Of a stretch of DNA of 64,000 bases, positions 22,870 to 33,989 are shown piece by piece (position 1 is the stretch's first letter; each line of letters opens with the position of its first letter). The notes under the pieces are model-generated. The model saw only the letters and a list, made by a program, of their open reading frames with translations, did no database searches and had not been told where the DNA came from. This stretch comes from Rheum nobile (taxonomy: Eukaryota; Streptophyta; Magnoliopsida; Caryophyllales; Polygonaceae), in contig WOAB01000093.1 of the NCBI GenBank assembly GCA_027886185.1, forward strand, positions 3,596,001-3,660,000, written 5' to 3'. The translations under genes and the position numbers were made by a program.

Positions 22870-25371
22870 ATGTCTGGTCACGTTGTCATAGGAACCATGA
22901 TCGCCCCTACTCATCCCAATGAAGACGACAATGGTGCAAATGAGAACGCGCCAAATCCATCCTTGGTGCCACAACAAGACCAACACAATGATGATTCCAT
23001 TCTGGAGCTCACCGCGGGACAACGCGAGATACATGAGTTACGATGCCAAGTGGCTCAACTCCAATCCTTGCAGCGCGTCACACCCGTGATGACCGCGCCA
23101 ACACAAATGATCCAAATGGATGCAGTGAGAGGACCGCGACAAACTGACGCTGGTCCAAGCCAACAACGCGTGGATAAGGGAAAAGGGTTGATGCCTTCGA
23201 CCTCCAACCTCCAACCGCGCCTACAACGGCTTCAATCAGTCATAGAGAGTCGTCAGGGATACGTGTCGCACCGCGATCATTCCTCTCTGTGCGCAAATCC
23301 TAACGACTACGACACCGGCTCCGACCGCGACAATGTTCATCAAGGTGAGTTTTCGGAACCATACGATTTTGATGACAGGTATGCATCTCGACGCACCCAG
23401 CGCCGCGTTCAAGGCTCAGCACATCACGAAGGCCGATTATGCAAAGCCGGGTTAGCCGCTGCGAAGCCGCGAAGACCCAGTCGCCGTCCCAGTGGGCACA
23501 AGCGACGCGATGAGGCCGATTTCCAGACGCCAACTACCCAGACACGAGGCTACGATGTGCGTGACCACCTAAGACATCAAAGTGCACGGACGCCACACTA
23601 CGGGTCCAATGGCTATGCGTCAATCACACCCAGAGTCCAAGACGACTTCGACGAGTTTGACGACGAGGAAGTTGAAGACTCAGGTATGATACATTCTGGC
23701 TGTTCTTATCCCCCTCTTGGAGATCCACTTGAATTGCAGGACCACCCTTCGGATTGGATTCCTCCACCGCGTCTCAAAGCACAAAGAGATCGCGATCATG
23801 GCATTGGCGACGAGCGCCGCGATGTCATGCCCAGAGATGTTCGCCAAGCCGATCACGGAACCCGACCGCGACAGCGTCGACGCGATGACGCCTACGCGCC
23901 CAGGGAAGATTTTGCTCGCGGCGAACCACAACAAGCACGCGAGAGGCTTCCCCATGCACACGTTGAAGACCCTGGCGTTCGCGCCTATGAGAACCCTCTC
24001 TACGACGCCGCGCCACACAATGTGCCACTGTAAGCCCCTGCCCAACCTTGATACCAAAGACACGAAGTCAAGGTAAAAATCTAGCATTTTTATGGTGAAT
24101 ACAACCCTTCTGTTTTTCTTGAATGGGTGTAGGCTACGGAGTACACACTTCGTTATTTTCGAGTGCCACCTGAGGAGCATGTCGACGCCGCGACACTTCA
24201 CTTCCGCGGAGCAGCCAGAGTGTGGTGGCATCGTTTCGAGGATGACTGCGTGCGTCGCCACCGAACAAGGGTCACCGAATGGCACCAACTCGTGTACGTG
24301 TTGACCAAGAAATATGTGCCTCCAGATTATAGAAATCAAATGAGAATGGAGATAGCCATGGCTCGCCAAGGCTCACAAACTCCCCTCGAGTTTTTCTCCA
24401 AGCTCGAGGACATGTATTACAAGGCAAACATAAGCGTTGCACCATCGACTTTGAGGACCAAGTTTCTAAATGGCCTGAACGCGCCAATCCGCGACCAGCT
24501 GGAGATCTTGCCCATCAAGGATCTCAACACATTGACCCACACGGCGATGTAGGTTTACAACCAACACGCGCGTCGCAAGCACTCCTCTTGGCAACCAGGC
24601 CACACCAGGTATGAATCTAACCCTGGTCATTCCCTTACTACTGATGTGCGCGTGCCAGTCACAGGAACCACCGCGTCCAGCCAAGACAGACATGGCAAGA
24701 ACGCGTTGCCCACCTCCAATGCAGCTCACGTGACCACCACAAAGGGCTCCTCACAGAGCAATGAGCGTGCGCGTAACCTTGAATGTTTCAAGTGTGGAGG
24801 GCGCGGCCACTACCAAAGGGATTGTCCGAATAACAGAAAGGTTCTCTTCTCCAACACTGCAGCCGGATATGAATCCTATGAGGAGGAAGTAGCACCGCTT
24901 GAGGCCATTGACAAAGGAGACGAAGAAGACTGTGAGGACGCTTATATGTGTGAGGCTGTCGCGGTACATGCCGACACACCTCTCAGCCTTGTCACGCGTC
25001 GCATCCTCACCGTCAAGGAAGGCAGCCTTGTCGACCAACGCGAGAATCTCTTCCAGACGTGTTGCTTGGTTAAGACCACGACCTTGAGTGTTATCATCGA
25101 CGGAGGCAGTTGTTGCAACATCGTCAATGAGAAGGTGGTCAACCATCTCAGCCTGCCAACAACGCCTCATCCATAACCATATGGCCTACAATGACTCTCT
25201 TCAAGTTCAGGTAACACTGTCTCACGACAGTGTCTTTTAACTTTTTCCATTGGTCCCTACAAAGACACAGTTTTATGTGATGTGATTGCAATGGACGCCA
25301 CCCACCTCTTGCTTGGGCGTCCATGACAGTTTGATCATCGCGTACTTCACGATGGGTATCTAAACACCTAT
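22870..25371 (+). pseudogene. Gag and protease of the chromovirus-like element
   Basis: One reading frame carries the whole region but is interrupted by stops at 24031, about 24049, about 24085, 24130, 24550 and about 25176. The probable start is MSGHVVIGTMIAP at 22870 or the Met at 22897. The first 380 residues are hydrophilic and rich in Arg, Asp and Gln. The Gag core follows: EYNPSVFLEWV, YFRVPPEEHVDAATLHFRGA, VWWHRF (about 24095-24240). A complete CCHC zinc knuckle, CFKCGGRGHYQRDC, lies near 24784-24825. The protease has VIIDGGSCCNIV near 25090-25128 (DGG where DSG is usual) and HLLLGRP near 25300. At least two stops are TAG in a position where Gln (CAG) fits. Gag forms the particle; the protease would process it. 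Confidence 0.8.
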
Positions 25372-26042
25372 GTGTTTACCTACCACGGGAAGTGCGTGAC
25401 TCTCTTACCAATGTCTCCACATGAGATTTTCCAGGAGCAGGTGAAGCGAGATCTCCATAAGGATTTGCAATCGACCAAGACTGCGGACACAGCACAACGA
25501 CCCAACTCCATCTCTGGCGCGTCTTTAACAACCCCAAACCCTGGCGAACGACGGATGTGTCCTCCATCAGGCCAACACAGCGCATCCTATAACAATGCGC
25601 CCAAGGATTGCACGCGTTGTAGAGACACTGGGAGTACCGCACCACCGAGCACTGCGTTGCAGGGCAGTTATGCCCACCATGTGCTTCTCGCCCAACCAAG
25701 GGACTTCACTGCCCGTTTGAACGGCAAAGTGCCTTCTTCCCTGTTCGTGCCAACTCCAAGCTTCCACTGCGCACACATCGGCACGCCTTTGCCCCCAGCT
25801 TTCGCCGCGTTGCAAGCGGAGTTCACCATAGAATTGACAGAGGCGCCTCCAAACGCACTACCACCCTTGTGTAGCCTTCCACAGACAATCAACTGGGTGA
25901 ATGGTGCCTATCTGCCACATCGCGGCCGCTGTCGATTCGTGTTCGACACCGGAGACCTCCATTGGGTGCACTTGCATGAGTATATGGAGCACAAGATCGA
26001 TGTTGGTGAAGCGGGGACGTTTCACAGCCAAGTGGGGGAGGG
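25372..26042 (+). pseudogene. Scrambled pol remnant ending at the polypurine tract
   Basis: The open frame begins near 25372 (FTYHGKCVTLLPMSPHE, the usual linker after protease) and continues through the polypurine tract into U3 to 26331. It contains ALPPLCSLPQTINWVNGAYL, resembling the sequence just before RT in Gypsy polyproteins, followed within 20 residues by FVFDTGDLHWVHL, resembling the integrase C-terminus. A deletion therefore joins the start of RT to the end of integrase. Confidence 0.55.
26029..26042 (+). promoter_or_regulatory. Polypurine tract
   Basis: AAGTGGGGGAGGG lies immediately before the TG of the 3' LTR. Confidence 0.85.
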
Positions 26043-26847
26043 TGATGCGACCCTACCCTCTATGACGGCCATAGAACAAGAAGCCATGACTGTGAGCTCA
26101 GAAGGGCCAAGTACGAAGACCGCGATCTTCGTCACACTACTCGCATCGAGTACAGAGACCGCGAGCCTTCGTCATACTTCTCGCATCTGGTACAGAGACC
26201 GCGATCTCCTTCAAGCGTCTCCAGCCAAGGCCAGGGATCGCGTTCTATCTCAAGATCCTCGCCTCCAGCCCAGTCCAGAGATCACGTTCTATCTCAAGAT
26301 CCTCGCCATCATCATTGAACGCGTTCTTTGAATTATTTTGTATTTATTGAACATAATTATTTTCAGTATTTTCTTTTGGGTGTGTGTTCCACGCGTGTCG
26401 CGTGGGCCAACCCATTAAGCGAGACTCGGCCCATCCGAGTCCCGCCATCTCCTATAAAAGGTCATCTCGACCTTCTGTACTAGGTTACGTCTAATTTTGA
26501 ATCAAAGCTTAAGTTGAGAGCCTATCGCCTCCTTCCTTTGATTGGACGTCAAACACCTCTGTCTTCTCATCTCCTTCACTCCGCCGCCGACGCTACGGCA
26601 ACCGCTTGATTCTTTAAGCAAAGTCTTCCTTCGCATCTCCCTTCACCCTGTTGCCGACGCTACGGCCTAAGACTTGTCTTTTCAAGTCATATATCCCTCC
26701 AACAATCGCTTCCGCCATCGCCATACCACCATAAATCATCGCGTTATTCCCCTCACGTGACGCGTTCCACTCATTCAACCACTGAAGTGACTCGCGCGAC
26801 TTCCCGCCAAGATCATCGATCCGGCATTCACAAGCAGGAACACATCA
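26043..26847 (+). repeat. 3' LTR of the chromovirus-like element
   Basis: 805 bp; nearly identical to the 5' LTR except for the extra 184-bp segment near 26520-26704. U3 has repeated GAGACCGCGA-type units and two copies of TCTATCTCAAGATCCTCGCC. A TATA box lies at about 26451-26461. Confidence 0.92.
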
Positions 26848-28020
26848 GTAGACTCCTCAAATTTGAGAAAAATGTATGTCCCGAAAAGATTAACGTTGTC
26901 AAACAAGCATGGAGCGTTCTTTATGATGGATCAAAAATGTATGACATAGTGAAAAAACACTAGTGAAACGACATGTTAAAGAATGAAACATCTCTACCTT
27001 TAGAAACATTTTCAAACAACTGCAAAAAATTGAAGAGGACTTAATTACCATCTAGGGGACTATTCTCCAAAACCCAAATCCTAATATTATATAAAATCAA
27101 TTGAAACTTATCAATAAAAATAAGAAATTTATATTTTCAAAAATTTATTGGAACCAACGAGCAAAGACCAAGCATATAAAACTAACTGACACGAAGTTCA
27201 ATTATTTCCATAAATTGCCTCTACAAGAAGAAATAGGAAAACTATTTAGGAAATTCATACACATGAATTAACTATTATAATAGGAGAGAAGAATATCAGA
27301 AAAGAGATTAGACTGGATTTCCAAAGAAGATTCAAGTTGTCAAAAGCTTCATCCCTTCTAGAAAGATACTGAAACAAATAAGCCATACCTATATCACCCT
27401 TATTCCAAAATGTGACAATTCAAACTCTACAAATCACTACAGACCAATTAGCCTTTGACTCTAATGTTTATAAGATTATTGCTGAATAATCACCGAAAGA
27501 TTGAAAACAGTAATAGAAAAATTAATCCACCCATTACAAGGGGCCTTTGTGGCAAATAGAGCAAATAAGGAAACTACAGTCAAAGACAAAACATTACAAA
27601 AGAAAGGAAAAAATTGGAATTAAGATGGATGTGACCAAATCAACTCTATAAAAATCAACTTTCTCAGATCAACCAAAGCCAATGAAGAAATCAACCATTG
27701 GTTTTACAATAAGAGACTGCAAGGCTGAACCAATTTGTATCATGGAAGAAAAATGTCGGAAAAATCACCCATTATGATAGAGGCTTTAGCCCTTCGAAAC
27801 ACATTAATCCATGCAAAAACAATTAGACCCCGAAAAGTATGAATTGAAGGAGAAAAATGTGTGATTAATGTAGTCAAAAGTATTTGAAAGTGCCATTGGG
27901 ATATTGAGATCATTATCTATGATGTCTTGTTAATGCTTGCCTCTTTTGATGCAATCCAAATCAACCATATCTTTCGTAAGACCAATCAAGTGGCAGACAA
28001 AATTGCAAATCTATGACATC
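26848..28020 (+). pseudogene. LINE continuation: RT N-terminal part and RNase H remnant
   Basis: Directly after the GTAGA duplication the LINE frame resumes with RLLKFEKNVCPEKINVVKQAW. Blocks of RAKTKHIKLTDTKFNYFHK (about 27150-27215) and ITLIPKCDNSNSTNHYRPIS (about 27393-27452) follow, then IIAEIITERLKTVIEKLIHP-like sequence to about 27545. Fragments SPIMIEALALRNTLIHAKT and FRKTNQVADKIANL (about 27755-28015) are RNase H. Frames shift and stops occur throughout, so it is non-functional. Confidence 0.7.
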
Positions 28021-28089
28021 TCAACTCATTAGAAGATATTTTGAACAACCAAGAACATCGTGTTCTCATCCGAAAGGATATTCTAGGTT

Positions 28090-28552
28090 GATTTTCAAAC
28101 ATGTGTTGGAATTGGTCTAAATCTCACCTGATAAAAAAATAGAAAATGACTTGTTAAAAACAATCTTAAAAAATGACATAAATTTATCATTTGTCTTTGA
28201 AGGTTTGGATTCCATCTCAAGATGAAACTTTCTCTCTTAATACGTTTTTCCTTAACATCACTTAGACAAAACAATTTCAATTTTTGGTATGAAGTGGATT
28301 TGGAATAATAAGTTACCTCCTAAAATTTAATTTTTCTTTTATGAAAAGTTTGTTTTGATTGCCTACCTACAACAGTAAGACTCAATAGACATTTCTCACG
28401 TATACCATCACATGCTTTGACATCATGATGATGAGGACACTAACCATCTGTTTCTCTCTTGTCAATATACTCAAATAATAATTCATAAAACTAAAGTTAA
28501 ACATAAAACAATTTTTAACTTAAGGACATACCTAGATTTCAATATTAATTAC
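28090..28552 (+). pseudogene. Second LINE fragment: zinc-binding (zf-RVT-like) region
   Basis: Short plus-strand blocks read LKNDINLSFVFEGL, VWIPSQDETFSLNTFFLN and IWNNKLPPKI, the usual beginning of the post-RT zinc-binding region of plant LINEs. It stops at the GC-rich retroposon and seems to resume at about 36890 as an RNase H region. Confidence 0.6.
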
Positions 28553-29717
28553 CCTTCTAATGAGGGAAACTCCCCTTCCCCCTTTGTGGGGGTTTTCTAG
28601 CCTTGTGCTAGTTCTTGTACAGGTTTTCTTCCTCTCTTCACCGCCTCCACCTCCCCGCCTCCATCGCCCTTGTACATGTTCTTCCTCCAACCACCGCTCC
28701 CTTCCCCCACCGCTCCTTTCCCCCGCTTCCTCCCATTGTCTTTGTACAGGGCGCTTCCTCCTTTTCTTGTATAGGTTCTCCTGCTGTGCCGCCGAGATGT
28801 GTCGGGTTCTTCCGCCGTGTTCTGCCGCCGAGATCTGTCTCCGCTCCCACTCTGGTTGCCGAATCTACTGTCGCTCCGTCTTCTCGGATTCCTCTCCGAG
28901 CTCCAGGCGGCTTGTGGTTTTTGTGGATTTGTTTCGGTCGGTGCTGCCTCTCTAATAGCAGATTCAGATCTCCGGTCGCCGTGCGATCTCCGGTCGACGC
29001 GCTGCCCCTGTGTGCTTTGGTCGCCAAGGTCCACTGCCGCTCCTGCTTGGTGGATTTTCTCTGGTCACCACTGCCATCCCTTCTGCATGCAGAGCCAGAT
29101 CCAGATCCGGTCGCCTCCGTCTTTGGCGGTTCTGGCCAATTTTGGGTTGTCCTCCATCCAACTTCAGAGACCTCGGATTTGGTGTTTCATTTTGCTCTCC
29201 GCGCCGCCTTTTCACTGGGCTTTCCAGCCGACTGTGGTCGGCGGTCTTCTTCCTGGTTCGGCCGCCGGTCGTGATGTCCTCTTTTTCGGGTTTCTGTTGG
29301 TATGGTCGCCGATCTGCTGGTTTTGGATCTTCTGCCCTGTTCTCTTTTGTGTTTCCTGTTCTAGTTTTTTTGTTTATTTTATTGTCTTTTTGTACTGTCT
29401 GTTGTTTGTTTGTGGATCGTTGGCTCCGATGGCCTGCCTTATCCTTTGTTTCAGTCTGATGGGTCTTTTGCAATCCCTGGGAGTAAGTTTTTAAAACCAA
29501 GTATTGTTGAGGATCTTTCGGCTGTGAAGGATCCAACTTGCCTGGTAGTAGTTTTTCTTGATCTTTCTAATGGATCAATGAATGTGATAGGGAGTAAATC
29601 CTTAAAACCTAGCACACTCACTGATTTATTAGTTTCAAGAGCTATTACTTGGGGCCTTCTTTTGCTTGTTGTCGGTGTTTGTTCTCCTAGTTCCTTGCCT
29701 TGTATGGCAATGGTAGT

Positions 29718-31096
29718 TGATAAGCACTACTTTCTAGGGCTTAAGTAAGAGTCATTAGAGGTTTTATTGGTGTCATTCGGGTAGATTTAGACACATTCAT
29801 ATGTATGGCGTTTGGAGGCGAAGTTGGTATATTTGGAGGTGTTTGAGCTATTTTGGAGATCATAGGAGACACTGAGGAGAAGTCACCAGTAGTAGACGCC
29901 AAGGAGTTATGAAGTATTGGCGAGGAGGTGCTGAAGACACGCTTTCGGGAGCTGAGGAGACAAAGGAGGAAGAAACGAGTTCACGGCGCCCGCCGTGCAA
30001 CTTACGGCGACCGCCGCCAAATCCATTCCAGAAGCATTAGCTACGACTTAATTACGGCGCCCGCCGTGGAAAGACGGCGACCGCCGCAATTACGGCGCCC
30101 GCCGTGAAGGTTGTAGCGGCCGCCGCTCGTGTCAGAAGACCGCCGAGCCGGATTTTCCTTATATGTTATTTCGGATTATTTTATTACTTTTTATTATTTC
30201 ATTTTAGGTTAACTTAGCTTTATTTTCCTTTAGTATTTAAGGGTTGAGAAAAGGCTTGTTTGCGAATCATCAACTCTCTTGAACCCTAATTTCTTTCTAC
30301 GTATTTTCTATGAAGAACTAAGCCTCCCTTGGCTTAGTCAGACGCTGAAGCTTTCGTTTTGATTCAGTTGTGAGATTCTCGTTCTTAATCTATTGCATGG
30401 TTTTTATCTTTCTCTTGCTTAAGTTGCTTATGATTGATATTGATAATCTCTATTTGGACGCAACTAGGGTTTGTCGTTATTGATCTATTAGGCACGCATG
30501 ACCTAATGCTTGACCTATTGCTAGATTTAGATTGTTACTGGTTGAGCATATCTATTTCAGAGTAGCAACTGCATCGTATTAGTAACTGGTTGTGCTAGTC
30601 TTATGCAGAAGAGAACTGATTTACATTCTAGGATAAAAGCTGGTTGTTTTATGCTAGAATTGTATCCAACTATATTTCTATCCGTAAGGCTGCTGTTAAA
30701 CTGAATCTTGATAGTTTCAGGGTTGTTTGATTAGTTAGTGCTAATAGTATCTGGTTGTGCTATTAGTTATATCTGAAAAGGAATTGGAATTTCCATTGCA
30801 TGTGATTTTGAATGAGTATATATGATCAACTTGTCATACGAATAGTGGATGTTGTTTGACTAAGTGTTTTTCCCCATTACTAAATTCATCATCTTTAGTT
30901 TATCTTGCCTTTGCATGCTTAGATTACTTAAACTCACAAAACCCCCCTTTGGTTACTTTGGATTGACACATAAATTGCATACATAGACAGAATTTGTCTC
31001 CCTGTGGATTCGACCTTTACTTACCTAGGACTACGGTTTAGGGTTTGTTTGGATATTTTGCATAGCAGTTTTTAGAACGACAAAAACCTGTTATCA
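29718..31096 (+). repeat. 5' LTR of the Athila-like element
   Basis: 1379 bp. Contains six ACGGCG-N2-CGCCGT-type dyads at 29974-30125, a probable TATA-like TATTTAAGGG near 30234, and R/U5 sequence alignable to the 3' LTR. Confidence 0.93.
29974..30125. repeat. Dyad cluster in 5' LTR U3
   Basis: Six copies, with spacer CC alternating with AC. They lie about 110-260 bp upstream of the TATA-like sequence. The last copy is degenerate (AGCGGCCGCCGC). Confidence 0.9.
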
Positions 31097-31099
31097 AAT

Positions 31100-31117
31100 T
31101 GGCGCCGTTGCCGGGGA
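31100..31117 (+). promoter_or_regulatory. Primer-binding site, tRNA-Asp type
   Basis: TGGCGCCGTTGCCGGGGA lies three bases after the LTR. It is complementary to the 3' end of plant tRNA-Asp and is typical of Athila elements. Confidence 0.88.
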
Positions 31118-31175
31118 GGCAATAATCTATTTTGTGTGTGTGATTTGTGTGCCAATCTTGGCGTGAACCTATCTT

Positions 31176-33989
31176 ATGGTTCACACCCGTGTTACTAATA
31201 ATCTACCTCTAGTTTTTGATCCAGAAGTCGAAAGAACTTTCCTTCAAGCTCACAGGGCTGCGAATTTGCTACTTCAGGAAATTGATACGATGGCTGATCA
31301 ACGTGTTACTCTTGAGTCCTTGACAGCTCCTAACTTGGAGCAACCAACTCGTGTTGTGAAATTCCCTGCCCTGGGTGATGGGGTTAAATTTGAGCTCAAG
31401 ACAGGAGTAGTCCATTTACTCCCGAAATTCAGTGGAACCCCGCTTGAGGATCCTATTCAGCACCTGGATGAGTTCCTTGAGGTCTGCACCAGTATGAGGC
31501 CATATGAGATTACTGAAGATCAGATGAGGTTGAGAGTCTTTTCCTTTTCTCTAAAGGACTCCGCGAAGGACTGGTATCATTCTTTACCGCCAGGAAGCAT
31601 CACTACTTGGGTGAATTTGAAGAAGGTGTTTCTCGACAAATACTTTCCAGCTATCAAGTCTAATCAACTTAAGAAAAAGATTTGCAATATAGAGCAACTG
31701 TCTAATGAGTCTCTCTATGACTACTATGAACGCTTCAAGAAACTGGTGAAGAGTTGTCCCTACCATGGTTATGCTAATCATGATCTGATTCTTTATCTGC
31801 ATGGGGGACTCCGTGAAGATGATCGTCGAATGGTGAACTCTTCATGTGGTGGAAATATTTTAAAGAGGACTTATGAAGAAGCTCTGGAGATATTTGCTAT
31901 ACTGGCTGATGACTCCAGGCAATACAGTGGGAGAGGCTCCCAAAGCTTGGTTGTTGCTGGTTCTCAAGCGAAAATTGATCAAGCTAACTTTGATGTGCTG
32001 AGAGAGGAGGTGATACGTCTGAAGCTGAAAGGTACGCCTCAGCAGGCTAAGGCCTGCGAGATTTGTCATGATGACTTGCATCCTACTGATTCGTGTCCTA
32101 CCCTACAAGAGGAAGTGAACCATGTAGGAGGATATCAGCAGAGGCCCAGGCATGATCCCTACTCTAGTACTTACAATCATGGTTGGAGGGATCATCCCAA
32201 TTTCAGATGGAGAGACCCAAAGCAGAACCAAGGTCAAGTGCAACAACAGGGTAATCCTCAACAACCTAGGCAACCATATGTGCCAAGACCGCAAGGGCAG
32301 AGTTCGAATCCTTCATCGTCTGTGGAGGATATGATGAAGATGCTGATGCAGAGCAACGTGAACCTTAATGAGAATGTTGCCAAGTTGACCAAGAGCCACA
32401 TACAGTTCCAGGAAAGTACACAAGCTAGCATTCAGAACCTGGAAAGACAATTTGGTCAAATTTCTCAAGTGGTGAGCAAGCTTGACGCGAAGATTTCTGG
32501 TAAACTTCCATCTCAAACGGAAGTGAACCCGAACATTAGGAATGTCAGTGCTATGACTCTGAGGAGCGGGAAGAGGCTCGAAGAAAATGATTCTGAGGTC
32601 AACAAGGAAGCGGATCAGGAGCTGGAACAGAATAGCGACGGCGACCGCTGTGCAACTTACGGCACCCGCCGTGACATCGACGGCGCCCGCCGTGAAAATG
32701 ACCCTGCTCTCGACTTGTCTAATAAAAATTACGGCGACCGCCGCACTTATCACGGCGCCCGCCGTGACGGTGAGCCAAACTTCGAACTTTCTGGTGATGT
32801 TCACGGCGCCCTCCGCACTTCCTACGGCGCCCGCCGCCCCTCTGAAGCTGATGCTGAGGCTGAGAAGGAGTATGTACCTCTAATTTTTCCTGAGTGGAAG
32901 CCCGTTGCACCATTCCCATCTGCATTGAAGCGTACCAAGCCACTTGCGCATGACAAGGACATGTTTGAGATGTTCAGAAACGTTGAGGTCAACATGCCTC
33001 TCCTAAATTTGATCAAGTCTGTCCCTCGTTATGCGAAGTTCTTGAAGCAGATGTGCACCACAAAGAGGAATCAGGATAGGAACAGCAAGAAGAAGGTGAA
33101 GGTAAGCGAGCATGTCTCGGTGATTTTTCAGAAGCGCTTACCCAAGAAGTGTGGCGACCCAGGTATGTTCACCATCCCCGTCACCATTGGAGGTACCAAG
33201 TTCAATAAAGCTATGTTAGATTTGGGTGCTTCCATAAATGTTTTACCTTCATCTCTTTGTGAATCCTTAGGATTAGGACCCATGCATGCGACCAAAATTT
33301 CCATTCAGCTAGCTGATAGATCTAGTGTGCGTCGTATAGGGATAGTGGAGGATGTTTTGGTTAGGGTTGGTGATCTTACTTTTCCTACTGACTTCTATGT
33401 GCTTGATATGGAACATGATATGCATGCAGACCCTATTCTGTTAAGGAGACCCTTCTTGAAAACTGCCAACACTAAAATCAACGTGAGTACTGGTTCCTTG
33501 AATATGGAATTTGATGGCCAAACCATTAATTATAACATCTATGAAGCCATGAAATTCCCCTCTAATGGTCATTCTTTGTGTGCAATCGATGTACTTGAGC
33601 CTGTGGTGCAAGATGTTTTTGATGAGGACCACCTATATGACACACCACCTATTGTTGATTCTAGCTTGGATATTGCTATATCTACTGACTTGCAGGAAGG
33701 TGTTGCTGAGTGGGACGCTTGCTATAAGCTCCCTCCGGAGCTTCCAGGTAAATCACCTTTGCTGCTAACTCCGAGCGAGAGGCTCGTTCCCTCTTTAGTG
33801 CAGGTCTCTGAAGTCAAGGCTAAACACCCCCCTGATCGATCTAAGCATGGGGTAGACGCGGCTAAGAAGGTCAAGATGGAGAAGCCGCTGAAGATGAAGC
33901 ATGGTCTAAGGTTCAAACCTTTCCATGATTGGTTCAGGAAGGAGGTATGGATTAAGAAGGTTCCTAAAGAACCTGACGATATGGATTGA
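31176..33989 (+). CDS. Gag-protease polyprotein, Athila-like, uninterrupted, 937 aa
   Basis: It starts MVHTRVTNNLPLVFDPE 60 bp after the primer site; a downstream Met at residue 38 is the alternative. The Gag core (about residues 85-225) includes LLPKFSGTPLEDPIQHLDEF, DWYHSLPPGSITTWVNLKK and YDYYERFKKLVKSCPYHG. A CX2CX4HX4C knuckle, CEICHDDLHPTDSC, is at 294-307. AMTLRSGK near 459, a hallmark of Athila Gag, is followed by a Glu/Asp/Arg-rich linker (about 486-555) encoded by seven of the element's dyads, giving repeated YGARR or GDRR. The retropepsin-like domain has LDLGASINVLP (active site near 682, DLG instead of DTG/DSG) and ILLRRPFL near 753. No RT follows. The intact frame suggests recent activity or selection; the protein would assemble particles in the cytoplasm. 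Confidence 0.93.
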   Translation: MVHTRVTNNLPLVFDPEVERTFLQAHRAANLLLQEIDTMADQRVTLESLTAPNLEQPTRVVKFPALGDGVKFELKTGVVHLLPKFSGTPLEDPIQHLDEFLEVCTSMRPYEITEDQMRLRVFSFSLKDSAKDWYHSLPPGSITTWVNLKKVFLDKYFPAIKSNQLKKKICNIEQLSNESLYDYYERFKKLVKSCPYHGYANHDLILYLHGGLREDDRRMVNSSCGGNILKRTYEEALEIFAILADDSRQYSGRGSQSLVVAGSQAKIDQANFDVLREEVIRLKLKGTPQQAKACEICHDDLHPTDSCPTLQEEVNHVGGYQQRPRHDPYSSTYNHGWRDHPNFRWRDPKQNQGQVQQQGNPQQPRQPYVPRPQGQSSNPSSSVEDMMKMLMQSNVNLNENVAKLTKSHIQFQESTQASIQNLERQFGQISQVVSKLDAKISGKLPSQTEVNPNIRNVSAMTLRSGKRLEENDSEVNKEADQELEQNSDGDRCATYGTRRDIDGARRENDPALDLSNKNYGDRRTYHGARRDGEPNFELSGDVHGALRTSYGARRPSEADAEAEKEYVPLIFPEWKPVAPFPSALKRTKPLAHDKDMFEMFRNVEVNMPLLNLIKSVPRYAKFLKQMCTTKRNQDRNSKKKVKVSEHVSVIFQKRLPKKCGDPGMFTIPVTIGGTKFNKAMLDLGASINVLPSSLCESLGLGPMHATKISIQLADRSSVRRIGIVEDVLVRVGDLTFPTDFYVLDMEHDMHADPILLRRPFLKTANTKINVSTGSLNMEFDGQTINYNIYEAMKFPSNGHSLCAIDVLEPVVQDVFDEDHLYDTPPIVDSSLDIAISTDLQEGVAEWDACYKLPPELPGKSPLLLTPSERLVPSLVQVSEVKAKHPPDRSKHGVDAAKKVKMEKPLKMKHGLRFKPFHDWFRKEVWIKKVPKEPDDMD
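32634..32838. repeat. Seven dyads embedded in the gag coding sequence
   Basis: The same ACGGCG-N2-CGCCGT motif as in the LTRs, with single-base variants, all in one reading phase, so that it is translated as (Y/T)GARR, YGDRR or similar. Confidence 0.9.

Larger units (their letters stand above)
21443..26847 (+). mobile_element. Chromovirus-like Gypsy element, internally deleted, complete ends
   Basis: LTRs at 21443-22063 and 26043-26847 start TGATGCGACCCT and end in ATCA. Flanking 5-bp TSDs are GTAGA (21438-21442 and 26848-26852). An initiator-Met tRNA type primer-binding site follows the 5' LTR and a polypurine tract precedes the 3' LTR. Coding sequence covers gag and protease only; reverse transcriptase, RNase H and the integrase core are absent. 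It lies inside a LINE, whose frame can be followed on both sides. Confidence 0.93.
20560..28090 (+). mobile_element. LINE, plus strand, decayed, split by a chromovirus-like element
   Basis: Remnants of endonuclease (20705-21442), RT (26848-27560) and RNase H (about 27750-28020) lie in order on the plus strand. The LTR element at 21443-26847 interrupts the end of the endonuclease. Most of the RT palm and the zinc-binding region are deleted between about 27560 and 27740. Ends were not defined. Confidence 0.7.

Noticed and set aside
23680..24369. A 229-residue minus-strand frame
   Set aside because: Shadow of the gag coding sequence on the plus strand.
28615..29536. Long overlapping frames on both strands
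   Set aside because: GC-rich sequence with few stop codons; no family motif, and both strands are equally open.
32313..32804. A 163-residue minus-strand frame
   Set aside because: Antisense of the gag-protease CDS, opened by the dyad repeats.
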